NCBI RefSeq assembly: GCF_000380985.1
Contig: NZ_KB905693.1
Location: forward strand, 62,001 to 126,000
Direction of reading: 5' to 3'
Length of the DNA: 64,000 bases
From: Proteiniphilum acetatigenes DSM 18083
Lineage (GTDB): Bacteria > Bacteroidota > Bacteroidia > Bacteroidales > Dysgonomonadaceae
Part shown: one piece after another, positions 47,696-56,679 of the stretch
Layout of the letters: each line of letters starts with the position of its first letter
How positions within the stretch are numbered: the first letter of the stretch is position 1
The notes under the pieces: generated by a model
What the model was told of the DNA's origin: nothing
The model's database searches: none
What the model saw: only the letters and a program-made list of their open reading frames with translations
Position numbers and translations under genes: made by a program

Positions 47696-50494
47696 ATGCA
47701 CAAAAATAAGCTTTTCCTTCTGGACGCCTATGCACTTATTTACCGTTCCTATTATGCCTTTATCAGGAATCCGAGAGTAAACTCAAAAGGTGAGAACACA
47801 TCTGCCATTTTCGGATTTGTGAATACACTGGAAGAAGTACTTCATAAGGAAAACCCATCACATATCGCGGTCGCTTTCGATCCTGATGGCCCTACTTTCC
47901 GTCATCAGGAATTCGAAGCCTATAAGGCGCAACGTGAAGCTACTCCAGAAGATATCAAGCGATCGGTTCCCATCATCAAACAGATCATTGCTGCTTATAA
48001 TATCCCTATACTGGAAGTACCCGGCTATGAAGCCGATGATGTGATCGGCACCATTGCCAAACGGGCGGATAAAGATCGTTTTGATGTCTACATGATGACG
48101 CCTGATAAAGATTACGGCCAGCTTACCGAATCTCATATTTTTATTTACAAACCTAAATACGGTAGCAACGATTTCGATATTCTGGACGATAAGAAAGTGA
48201 TGGAAAAGTATGACCTTTCCAGTCCTGCCCAGATGATCGACCTGCTGGGGCTGATGGGAGATATCTCCGATAATATCCCCGGATGTCCGGGAGTAGGAGA
48301 AAAGACAGCTGTGAAACTGCTCAAAGAGTTCGGTACAATTGAAAACCTACTCGCACAAAGCCATCAACTGAAAGGTGCACTGCAAAAGAAGGTGGAGGAT
48401 AATCGGGAACAGATCCTTTTCTCAAAATTCCTTGCCACTATCAGGACGGATGTCCCCATTGAGGTAAAAGAGGATAATTTTGCCCGAAAAGATAAGAACA
48501 GAGAGGCTATGAAGGCCCTTTTCGAAGTGCTGGAATTCCGTACATTTCTGAATCGTCTGTTCAACCAGACGCCTGCGGCCGTTGTACCCAAAGGTCCCGT
48601 ACAGGGCAATCTGTTTGAAACGGTCGAAGAGGAAACAGAAACAGAAATAGAAATACTGCCACCGGTCGAATTATCCACCGGCTACACCAATATCCACACA
48701 ACACCTCATCAATACATGATGATACGGTCGGAAGAAGAAATGGTGGAACTATGCAAAAAGTTAACGGCACAGCCATCGGTCTGCTTCGACACGGAAACTA
48801 CCGGTATGGATCCGTTATTAAGTGATCTGGTGGGACTCTCCTTCGCATTCAAGGAGGGGGAAGCCTACTATGTACCTATTTCTGCCGACCGCGAAGAGGC
48901 CTATCGTCAGACAGCGATATTCAAGCCTTTCTTTGAAAATGAGGCTATCGATAAGATAGGGCAAAACCTCAAATATGATATCCTGTCGCTCCGCAATTAT
49001 GATATCCATGTGAAAGGGAAACTCTTCGACACCATGATCGCCCACTATCTCCTGAACCCGGAGATCCGGCACGGAATGGATTATATGGCAGAAACCTACC
49101 TGAAATACCGGACGATACATATCGAAGAACTGATCGGTCCAAGAGGTAAAAACCAAAAAAGTATGCGTGATGTGGATCCGAAGATCGTAGTCGATTATGC
49201 CGCAGAAGATGCCGACATCACACTGAAACTGAAAAATATACTGGAACGGGAGATTCACGATAACAAACTGGAGAAGCTGTTTTACGACATTGAATGTCCT
49301 CTTATCTATGTGCTGGCTGATATGGAATGGACCGGGGTAAGGCTCGACCTGAAAGCATTGGAAGAGCTTTCTACCCAATATACCGCCGAACTCCAACGGA
49401 TTGAAAAAGAGATCACTGATATGGCCGGCATTGAGTTCAATGTCAATTCTCCCAAACAAATCGGTGAGATCCTGTTTGACAGGCTGATGATCGTGGATAA
49501 GCCCAAAAAGACCAAGACCGGACAATATAAAACCAGTGAGGAAGAACTGGAGAAGATCCGCTCGAAACATCCGATCATCGAAAAGATACTGGAACAGAGG
49601 GGACTTAAAAAACTGCTCGGTACTTATATTGATGCATTCCCGCTGCTTATCAATCCCCGTACGGGTAAGATACACACCTCATTCAACCAGACGGTAGCCG
49701 CCACAGGGCGCCTGAGCAGCACCAACCCCAATCTGCAGAATATCCCTATCCGCGATGAACGGGGTAAAGAGATGCGGAAAGTATTTATCCCGGATCAGGG
49801 ATGCCTGTTCGTTTCATCGGACTACTCACAGATCGAACTGCGCATTATGGCGCACCTGAGCGGCGACAAGAATATGACCGAAGCGTTCAGTAAAGGGCAG
49901 GATATCCATGCCGCTACAGCTGCCAGGATTTATAAGATCCCCCTCGAAGAGGTTACCGGGGATATGCGGCGTAAGGCGAAAACTGCCAACTTCGGGATTA
50001 TCTACGGCATCACACCCTTCGGATTGTCGGAACGGCTTACCATCTCCCGTACTGAGGCCAAAGAGTTGATCGACGGATATTTCGCCACCTTCCCGCAGGT
50101 GAAACAATATATGGATGAAAGTATCTCCCACGCACGTGAGAAAGGATTTGTGGAAACGATTTTGGGACGTAAACGGTATCTCGCCGATATCAACTCCCGG
50201 AATGCCATCGTACGTGGCTATGCTGAACGAAATGCCATCAACGCCCCTATTCAGGGGAGTGCGGCAGATATCATCAAAATGGCCATGATCCGTATCTTCA
50301 CCAGGCTACAAAAGGAGAAGCTTCAATCTAAAATGATCCTTCAGGTCCATGACGAATTGAATTTCAATGTATTCCCGGAGGAATTGGAAAAAGTAAAAGC
50401 AATTGTGACGGAGGAGATGGAAAATGCCTGTCAATTATCGATCCCGCTGAAGACCGACATAGGGGTAGGGGAAAACTGGCTGGCAGCGCACTAG
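47696..50494 (+). CDS. polA: DNA polymerase I
   Basis: About 932 residues from the ATG at 47696; a TTG four codons upstream lies inside repeat E4. Three activities are intact. The 5'-3' exonuclease occupies residues about 1-300 (LFLLDAYALIYRSYYAF start, HhH region GLMGDISDNIPGCPGVGEKTA). The 3'-5' exonuclease retains its first motif CFDTETTGMDP (DxE). The polymerase domain has DYSQIELRIMAHLSGD (motif A), RRKAKTANFGIIYG (motif B) and QVHDELNF (motif C). The enzyme repairs DNA and removes RNA primers. Confidence 0.98.
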   Translation: MHKNKLFLLDAYALIYRSYYAFIRNPRVNSKGENTSAIFGFVNTLEEVLHKENPSHIAVAFDPDGPTFRHQEFEAYKAQREATPEDIKRSVPIIKQIIAAYNIPILEVPGYEADDVIGTIAKRADKDRFDVYMMTPDKDYGQLTESHIFIYKPKYGSNDFDILDDKKVMEKYDLSSPAQMIDLLGLMGDISDNIPGCPGVGEKTAVKLLKEFGTIENLLAQSHQLKGALQKKVEDNREQILFSKFLATIRTDVPIEVKEDNFARKDKNREAMKALFEVLEFRTFLNRLFNQTPAAVVPKGPVQGNLFETVEEETETEIEILPPVELSTGYTNIHTTPHQYMMIRSEEEMVELCKKLTAQPSVCFDTETTGMDPLLSDLVGLSFAFKEGEAYYVPISADREEAYRQTAIFKPFFENEAIDKIGQNLKYDILSLRNYDIHVKGKLFDTMIAHYLLNPEIRHGMDYMAETYLKYRTIHIEELIGPRGKNQKSMRDVDPKIVVDYAAEDADITLKLKNILEREIHDNKLEKLFYDIECPLIYVLADMEWTGVRLDLKALEELSTQYTAELQRIEKEITDMAGIEFNVNSPKQIGEILFDRLMIVDKPKKTKTGQYKTSEEELEKIRSKHPIIEKILEQRGLKKLLGTYIDAFPLLINPRTGKIHTSFNQTVAATGRLSSTNPNLQNIPIRDERGKEMRKVFIPDQGCLFVSSDYSQIELRIMAHLSGDKNMTEAFSKGQDIHAATAARIYKIPLEEVTGDMRRKAKTANFGIIYGITPFGLSERLTISRTEAKELIDGYFATFPQVKQYMDESISHAREKGFVETILGRKRYLADINSRNAIVRGYAERNAINAPIQGSAADIIKMAMIRIFTRLQKEKLQSKMILQVHDELNFNVFPEELEKVKAIVTEEMENACQLSIPLKTDIGVGENWLAAH

Positions 50495-50537
50495 TCGATG
50501 TGATGATGTGGTGATGTGATGATTAGCAGATTATTTT

Positions 50538-50990
50538 ATGCTGGACGGATTAGCAGAATTCGGTTACTGGGGTCTACTGCTGGCTTCTTTCTTGGCAGCC
50601 ACGATTCTGCCATTGAGCTCGGAAGTGGTTTTCGCAGCGTTGATTGCCGCAGGATATGATATATGGAGTTGTATCGTCTATGCTACCATAGGAAATTCCG
50701 CAGGGGGTGCAACCTGCTATTATTTGGGACGACTGGGCAAGACTGAATGGTTGGAAAAATGGTTTAAGATAAAACCGGAGAAGGTCGACCGTATGATTCT
50801 CCGGCTGCAAAGGAAAGGGGCGGTCATGGGATTTTTCGGCTTTCTCCCCGCCATAGGCGATTTGATGCTGGTCGCACTGGGGTTTATGCGGGCTAATGCA
50901 CCTGTAGTGATGATATCAATGACTGCCGGTAAATTTCTGCGGTATCTGGTGATCGCTTTCGGCACCGACCGCATCCTTTCATGGTTTTAA
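50538..50990 (+). CDS. YqaA-like DedA-related (VTT domain) membrane protein
   Basis: 150 residues with four hydrophobic segments (about 13-35, 40-60, 98-118 and 125-145). LPLSSEVVFAALIAAG and NSAGGATCYYLGR match the conserved loops of the YqaA/SNARE-associated family, and GFLPAIGDLMLVALG is the re-entrant loop. VTT/DedA proteins are proposed lipid scramblases or flippases; YqaA itself has no known role. It begins 43 bp after polA, separated by a TGATGTG microrepeat. Confidence 0.9.
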   Translation: MLDGLAEFGYWGLLLASFLAATILPLSSEVVFAALIAAGYDIWSCIVYATIGNSAGGATCYYLGRLGKTEWLEKWFKIKPEKVDRMILRLQRKGAVMGFFGFLPAIGDLMLVALGFMRANAPVVMISMTAGKFLRYLVIAFGTDRILSWF

Positions 50991-51059
50991 TGGAACAGCC
51001 GCTCACTTTTAGTTTTTAATTTTTCATTTTTCACTATTCATTTTTCACTATTTATTCAC

Positions 51060-51839
51060 ATGTCCACCATACTTTTTCATGAGATTGTTTTTGGGCCTAT
51101 CCACAGCAGGAGGCTGGGGGTATCGCTTGGAATGAACCTGCTGCCGTATGACGGTAAGCTCTGTTCATTCGACTGTATCTATTGCGAATGCGGGTTCAAT
51201 AAGGATTTCCGTACAAAGACCAAATTACCCGACCGGGAAAATGTACGGGCGGCGCTCGAGGATAAACTGTTATCGCTCCACCGGGAAGGAATCACACCCG
51301 ATGTAATCACTTTTGCCGGTAACGGGGAACCGACGATGCATCCTGAATTCTATGGTATCATTGATGATACCATAGAGTTACGGAACCGTTATTTCCCCGA
51401 TGCCAAAATAAGTGTGCTGACAAACGGTATGCACCTCAACAAGCCCGAGGTATTCGAGGCACTCCAAAAGATAGAGAATCCCATAGTGAAACTCGACTCG
51501 GCACTCGATAAGACCGTACGTCTGCTCGACCGTCCCAACGCACCAGGATATTCAGTGGCCAAACAGGTAGAACGCTATAAGCGTTTCAAAGGTGATTTTA
51601 TCCTGCAGACTATGTTTGTGAGAGGCCGGTTTGAAGGACAGGAAGTCGACAACACTACCGAAGAGGAGATTTCAGCCTGGATAGAGCTCATCAGGGCGCT
51701 TAATCCCCGCGAGGTGATGATCTACACCATCGACCGGGAAACGCCCGCCAAAGAGCTTGAAAAGGTGCCTATCGACGATTTGCAGAAAATAGCGGCCAGA
51801 GTGGAAGAGTTAGGGATACAAACAAATGTGGCAGGATAA
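51060..51839 (+). CDS. Radical SAM protein
   Basis: 259 residues. The cluster motif is CSFDCIYCECG (about 33-43), CxxxCxxC, which binds the 4Fe-4S cluster that splits SAM. The opening GPIHSRRLGVSLGMNLLPYDGK and GNGEPTMHPEF (SAM-binding GGE-like) are typical of the COG0731-like family (Wyosine-biosynthesis relatives) whose bacterial substrate is unproven. It is followed 27 bp later by the ModF-like ATPase gene. Confidence 0.9.
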   Translation: MSTILFHEIVFGPIHSRRLGVSLGMNLLPYDGKLCSFDCIYCECGFNKDFRTKTKLPDRENVRAALEDKLLSLHREGITPDVITFAGNGEPTMHPEFYGIIDDTIELRNRYFPDAKISVLTNGMHLNKPEVFEALQKIENPIVKLDSALDKTVRLLDRPNAPGYSVAKQVERYKRFKGDFILQTMFVRGRFEGQEVDNTTEEEISAWIELIRALNPREVMIYTIDRETPAKELEKVPIDDLQKIAARVEELGIQTNVAG

Positions 51840-51866
51840 TAATCCTGTATTTTATTTTAAACCACT

Positions 51867-53312
51867 ATGACCCATTTTATTGCATTAGAAAATGTCGTTC
51901 CAGGGATGCCCGATTCTCCTTTTACCCGCCCGATCGACTGGCTAATTAACAGTGATGAGGTTTGGGGTGTTGTAGGACGGAACGGAAGCGGAAAGTCACT
52001 ACTTTCAGAACTGATATGCGGAAAGATAGCCGTTCAATCGGGAAAGATCAGGTATTATTTTTCGGATGATCCTGATAAAAATGCCGGTTCTCTGTTGCCT
52101 TCTCAACGGATCAGAAAGATCGAGTTCAATGCCGCCTATTCCCTGCTCGATTACCGTAAGTTGTTTTACCAACAACGATTCAATCACTCCGAGAATGAAG
52201 AAATACCACTAGTAAGTGAATTATTGCCATTAGACAACATATCACAAGAGAACCGTCTTATTTTCAACACTTTCCATATATCCGATCTAATGGACCGGAA
52301 ATTTATCCACCTGTCGAGTGGGGAATTACGGAAATTTCTTATTGCCAAAGTATTGCTCGACAATCCCAAGATGTTGATCTTTGATAATCCCTTTATCGGC
52401 CTGGATGAAGAGTCGCGTAAGGCACTCAACGATATGTTTATGTTTCTTCTTAACCGCTGTAATATCCGGTTGCTGTTCCTTGCCCCCTCAATGGATGATC
52501 TTCCTGCCTGCACAACGCATATTGTGGAGATGAAGCAGTGTACAATCAATTACCGTGGAGAGAAGACCGGTTTTATTCCTGAAAACCAGCCTACAGACAT
52601 CTCCCTTCCCGGAATCAACTGGGACGATTTCACGCTTGAAAACCGCAGATCCGAAAGCGATGAACTGGTATCGATGACCAAGGTGGATATTGCTTACGGG
52701 CAACGGACCATTCAGAAAGATATAAACTGGACTATCCAAAAGGATGAAAAATGGGCATTGCTGGGACCTAACGGTTCCGGTAAATCGACCCTGCTCAGCT
52801 ATATTTTTGCTGATAATCCGCAGGCATACGCAAAAAATATACGCCTTTTCGGGCGCAAAAGGGGAACGGGAGAAAGCATCTGGGATATCAAAAGGCGTAT
52901 CGGGTTCAGCTCTTCCGAATTGCATCTCTACTACAGGGAAAATGTGAGTTGCTCCGCAGTAGTCGCCTCCGGTTTTTTCGACAGTATCGGACTGTTCCGG
53001 AAATGCAACGCACAACAAGCTCTTCTGGCAGAGAAATTACTGGAAATACTCCATATATCTCATTTGAAAAACAGGCCGTTCCTGAAAGTCTCTTCAGGTG
53101 AACAGCGGCTGTTGTTCTTTGCAAGGGCCATTATCAAAAATCCGGAGTTGTTGATCCTCGACGAACCTTTTCACGGATTGGACGATTACAACAAAGAACG
53201 GTGTACCTCTATTGTCGGGTCTTTCGCACACCAGCCCGGAAAGTCGCTGATATACGTAACTCACCGGAAAGAAGAGATCCCCGATTGTATAGATCACTGT
53301 ATGCGGTTATAA
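51867..53312 (+). CDS. Double-domain ABC ATPase, ModF-like
   Basis: 481 residues with two nucleotide-binding domains and no membrane segment. First domain: Walker A GRNGSGKS (about 34-41), signature LSSGELRK, Walker B MLIFDNPF (Asn replaces the catalytic Glu, so this site may not hydrolyse ATP). Second: Walker A GPNGSGKS (about 300-307), signature VSSGEQRLL, Walker B LLILDEPF (intact). This arrangement is like ModF (PhrA) and other stand-alone ATPases whose function is unclear. No permease is adjacent. Confidence 0.88.
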   Translation: MTHFIALENVVPGMPDSPFTRPIDWLINSDEVWGVVGRNGSGKSLLSELICGKIAVQSGKIRYYFSDDPDKNAGSLLPSQRIRKIEFNAAYSLLDYRKLFYQQRFNHSENEEIPLVSELLPLDNISQENRLIFNTFHISDLMDRKFIHLSSGELRKFLIAKVLLDNPKMLIFDNPFIGLDEESRKALNDMFMFLLNRCNIRLLFLAPSMDDLPACTTHIVEMKQCTINYRGEKTGFIPENQPTDISLPGINWDDFTLENRRSESDELVSMTKVDIAYGQRTIQKDINWTIQKDEKWALLGPNGSGKSTLLSYIFADNPQAYAKNIRLFGRKRGTGESIWDIKRRIGFSSSELHLYYRENVSCSAVVASGFFDSIGLFRKCNAQQALLAEKLLEILHISHLKNRPFLKVSSGEQRLLFFARAIIKNPELLILDEPFHGLDDYNKERCTSIVGSFAHQPGKSLIYVTHRKEEIPDCIDHCMRL

Positions 53313-53381
53313 CCCTTTCAAACAAAGCGCCGTATATAACTGTTCTTTATATGTCCACTCACAATTAAATGTTTAAAGGCA

Positions 53382-55616
53382 ATGAAGACAGTATATATCG
53401 GGACGTATCCGCCGCGCAGGTGTGGGATCGGAACCTTTACCCACAACCTGCGGCAGGCTATGTCCGGCAAAAAAGACCTCAAAAGGGGCAGGAACGGGAG
53501 CTTTGTTGTCGCAATGAACGATTTTGACCAGGAATACGAATATCCTGAAGAAGTCAAGTTTACTATCCGCCAGGAATATCAACACGATTATATGGCAGCG
53601 GCGGAATATATCAACCTCAGCGGTGCCGACTGTTGCATCCTGGAACATGAATTCGGAATTTTCGGCGGCCGTAACGGCGTATATATCCTCTCTCTCCTTC
53701 ATCGCCTTAAAATGCCTCTTGTCGTAACCCTGCATACCGTATTAAAAACTCCTTCCTATGACCAGAAAGAGATACTGCAACGGATTTGCCGGACGGCTCA
53801 CCGCGTGGTGGTCATGAGCCGGCAGGCCGTGGGTTTCCTTCAAAATATTTATGATGTGCCGAAAGAAAAGATAGCTTATATAGAGCACGGCGTACCCGAC
53901 TTCAAATTTTCCCGGCAGGAAGCCAAGAAAGAGTTCAAACTCGAAAAGAATAAAGTACTCCTGACCTTCGGGTTTGTCAGCCGGAACAAAGGCATCGAGA
54001 CGGTGATAAAGGCTTTGCCCGAAGTCGTTAAAAAACATCCCGAAGTATTGTATATCGTGCTGGGCAAGACGCACCCTCATGTACTCCGTTACATGGGTGA
54101 GGAATACCGTAATTACCTTATCCAGCTGGTGGACGAATTACACCTGGAAAATAATGTGGTGTTTATTGATAAATTTGCCGACGAACGGGAATTGTTCAAA
54201 TATCTCTATGCGGCCGACATTTACATTACGCCTTATCTCAACGAAGCGCAGATTACCAGCGGTACGCTCTCGTATGCCGTGGGCGTAGGGTGCCCTGTGG
54301 TTTCCACTCCCTATTGGCATGCGGTGGAATTACTGGCTGACAACAAGGGAGTACTCTTCGATTTCAGTAACCACGGGCAGTTGGCCGGTATCCTGATCGA
54401 TTTGCTGCACCATCCCAAAAAGCGGCTCCGCCTTAGCAGGAATGCCTATAAATACGGCTGTCAGATCAGTTGGCCCAAAATCGGCGTCAAATATAACAGC
54501 CTCGTCAAAAAAGTAACAGCCGAGCAGGTAAAAATCCCCAAAAAAGAATCCATCCCCTTCGACATAAAAATGCTGCCGCCCTTTTCACTGGCGCATGTAA
54601 AACGTCTTACCGACGATACGGGGATCATACAGCACACCAAATTCGGTATTCCCAACTTAAAGGAAGGCTATTGTCTTGACGATAACGCCCGGGCACTCAT
54701 CATGGCCCTGATGGCTTATAAGGAAACCAAAAACCGCGAAGCACTGGAACTATGTCCGGTTTATCTGAGCTATATCCATTATATGCAAAACGATGACGGC
54801 ACATTTCGTAATTTCTTGAACTTCGATCGGAGTTTTCTCGAGGAAAGAGGCTCTGAAGACGCCTTCGGGCGTGCTATATGGGCTATAGGATACATGATGG
54901 ATAATGCCCCGGATGATTCTTACTATCAAATCGGAAAATTCATGCTCGACAAGGCCCTTCCCGTATTCGACAGTCTTCGTTCGGTACGCAGCATCGCCAA
55001 TGTCATCATCGGTGTTTCTTACTATTTAAGAAAAAATATGGGGGATGATGTCATGATCGAACGATTGCGCAAACTCACCACTTTTTTGGCGGAGGAATAT
55101 CGCCAAAATGCCCACGACGGCTGGAAGTGGTATGAAATACTGTTTGCCTACGACAACGGCATGCTCCCCCTCGCCATGCTACACGCTGCAGATATCCTTA
55201 AGGATGAAGAAGTCCGGAGAATTGCCTTCGAGTCGATGCAATTCCTCTCAGATATTACCCTCAGGGAGGGGTATTTGTCGATTATCGGAAACGAAAAATG
55301 GTATCGTCGGGAGGGTACCCGCTCTGATTTTGCCCAACAGCCTGTTGATGCCATGTGCATGGTATTAATGTTTCATCAGGCATACAAAATGACCGACAAC
55401 AGCGACTACCTGAAAAAGCTTTTTGCTTCCTTCAGGTGGTTTCTGGGTGAAAACGATCTCCGTCTCAGCCTCTATAATTATGAAACCGAGGGTTGCTTCG
55501 ACGGCCTGGAACGAGATGGTATCAGCCGCAATCAGGGGGCTGAGAGTACACTCGCCTACCTGATTGCTTACCTTGTCGTTCTGGAGGCACACGAAGAATA
55601 TTACAGGAAAGATTAG
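53382..55616 (+). CDS. Two-domain protein: GT4 glycosyltransferase fused to a helical-toroid domain
   Basis: 744 residues. Residues about 1-375 are a GT-B glycosyltransferase of family 4 (start TVYIGTYPPRRCGIGTFTHN; nucleotide-sugar region EAQITSGTLSYAVGVGCPVV). Residues about 390-740 are alpha-helical with repeated aromatic and acidic segments (YCLDDNARALIMAL; NDDGTFRNFLNFDRSF; RNAHDGWKWYEILFAYDNGM), the pattern of an (alpha/alpha)6 six-hairpin glycosidase-like toroid. It may make and trim or measure a glycan. It leads a three-gene set with a second GT4 11 bp downstream and a GH130 gene. The domain split is clear; the sugar is inferred. Confidence 0.85.
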   Translation: MKTVYIGTYPPRRCGIGTFTHNLRQAMSGKKDLKRGRNGSFVVAMNDFDQEYEYPEEVKFTIRQEYQHDYMAAAEYINLSGADCCILEHEFGIFGGRNGVYILSLLHRLKMPLVVTLHTVLKTPSYDQKEILQRICRTAHRVVVMSRQAVGFLQNIYDVPKEKIAYIEHGVPDFKFSRQEAKKEFKLEKNKVLLTFGFVSRNKGIETVIKALPEVVKKHPEVLYIVLGKTHPHVLRYMGEEYRNYLIQLVDELHLENNVVFIDKFADERELFKYLYAADIYITPYLNEAQITSGTLSYAVGVGCPVVSTPYWHAVELLADNKGVLFDFSNHGQLAGILIDLLHHPKKRLRLSRNAYKYGCQISWPKIGVKYNSLVKKVTAEQVKIPKKESIPFDIKMLPPFSLAHVKRLTDDTGIIQHTKFGIPNLKEGYCLDDNARALIMALMAYKETKNREALELCPVYLSYIHYMQNDDGTFRNFLNFDRSFLEERGSEDAFGRAIWAIGYMMDNAPDDSYYQIGKFMLDKALPVFDSLRSVRSIANVIIGVSYYLRKNMGDDVMIERLRKLTTFLAEEYRQNAHDGWKWYEILFAYDNGMLPLAMLHAADILKDEEVRRIAFESMQFLSDITLREGYLSIIGNEKWYRREGTRSDFAQQPVDAMCMVLMFHQAYKMTDNSDYLKKLFASFRWFLGENDLRLSLYNYETEGCFDGLERDGISRNQGAESTLAYLIAYLVVLEAHEEYYRKD

Positions 55617-55627
55617 CACCGGGATCT

Positions 55628-56644
55628 ATGAAAATCGCGATTTTATCGCCCATCGCATGGCGAACGCCACCCCGGGAATACGGCCCATGGGAACAGGTAG
55701 CGTCCAACGTGACCGAAGGATTGGTACAGGCCGGCATGGATGTTACCCTTTTCGCCACGGGTGATTCCATGACTACAGCCGCTCTCGAATCTGTCTGCGA
55801 AACAGGTTACGCCGAAGACCCTTCAGCCGACGCAAAAGTGTGGGAATGCCTGCATATCAGTCACCTGATGGAACAAGCACACCGGTTCGACATCATACAT
55901 AACCATTTCGACTTCCTGCCCCTCACCTATTCACGGTTGATGCGTACCCCTATGGTTACCACTATCCATGGGTTTTCTTCACCTGCCATCCTGCCGGTGT
56001 ACAAAAAATATAACCACAGCAACTACTACGTATCCATCAGCAATGCCGACCGCAGCCCCGAACTGCGCTATACTGCCACGGTATACAATGGCATACACAC
56101 CGGGGATTTCTCATTCAACGCCTCTCCGGACGATTATCTGCTGTTTTTCGGCAGGATCCACCCGGATAAAGGCACACGCGAAGCCATCAGGATCGCCCGG
56201 CAGGTAAAACGCCGCCTCATCATTTCGGGATTAATACAAGATGAAGCCTATTTTGACGAACATGTACGCCCTTTCGTTGACGGCGATCGTGTGATATATA
56301 CGGGCAATTCCGGACCCGGACAGCGTGACCGGTTGCTCGGCCATGCCTATGCCCTGTTGCATCCCATCTCTTTCGACGAGCCCTTCGGATTGAGCGTTGC
56401 TGAAGCCATGATGTGTGGAACGCCGGTCATAGCCTTCAATCGGGGCTCCATGCCCGAGTTGATCCAGGACGGCAAAACAGGCTTCCTCACCGCCGGGGTC
56501 GACGAGTCGGCAGAGGCCGTAAAGCATGTCTCAGTCATTGACCGGCGCTATTGCCGCTTCTGGGCCGAAAACCGTTTCAGCGATAAAGAAATGGTAAGGA
56601 ACTATATCGATATATATGAAAACGTATTACAATCACACAGCTAA
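55628..56644 (+). CDS. GT4 family glycosyltransferase
   Basis: 338 residues, GT-B fold. MKIAILSPIAWRTPPREYGP is the N-terminal glycine-poor variant of the donor/acceptor fold, HNHFDFLP a typical loop, and EPFGLSVAEAMMCGTPVIAF (about 255-274) the EX7E donor-binding motif. It probably transfers mannose or glucose from an activated donor to a soluble acceptor, as there are no membrane or signal segments. It lies 11 bp after the GT4-toroid fusion and 35 bp before GH130. Donor and acceptor are inferred from context. Confidence 0.92.
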   Translation: MKIAILSPIAWRTPPREYGPWEQVASNVTEGLVQAGMDVTLFATGDSMTTAALESVCETGYAEDPSADAKVWECLHISHLMEQAHRFDIIHNHFDFLPLTYSRLMRTPMVTTIHGFSSPAILPVYKKYNHSNYYVSISNADRSPELRYTATVYNGIHTGDFSFNASPDDYLLFFGRIHPDKGTREAIRIARQVKRRLIISGLIQDEAYFDEHVRPFVDGDRVIYTGNSGPGQRDRLLGHAYALLHPISFDEPFGLSVAEAMMCGTPVIAFNRGSMPELIQDGKTGFLTAGVDESAEAVKHVSVIDRRYCRFWAENRFSDKEMVRNYIDIYENVLQSHS

Positions 56645-56679
56645 GCCGGAACATCCGGCTTGTAAAAAGAATAACTGTT

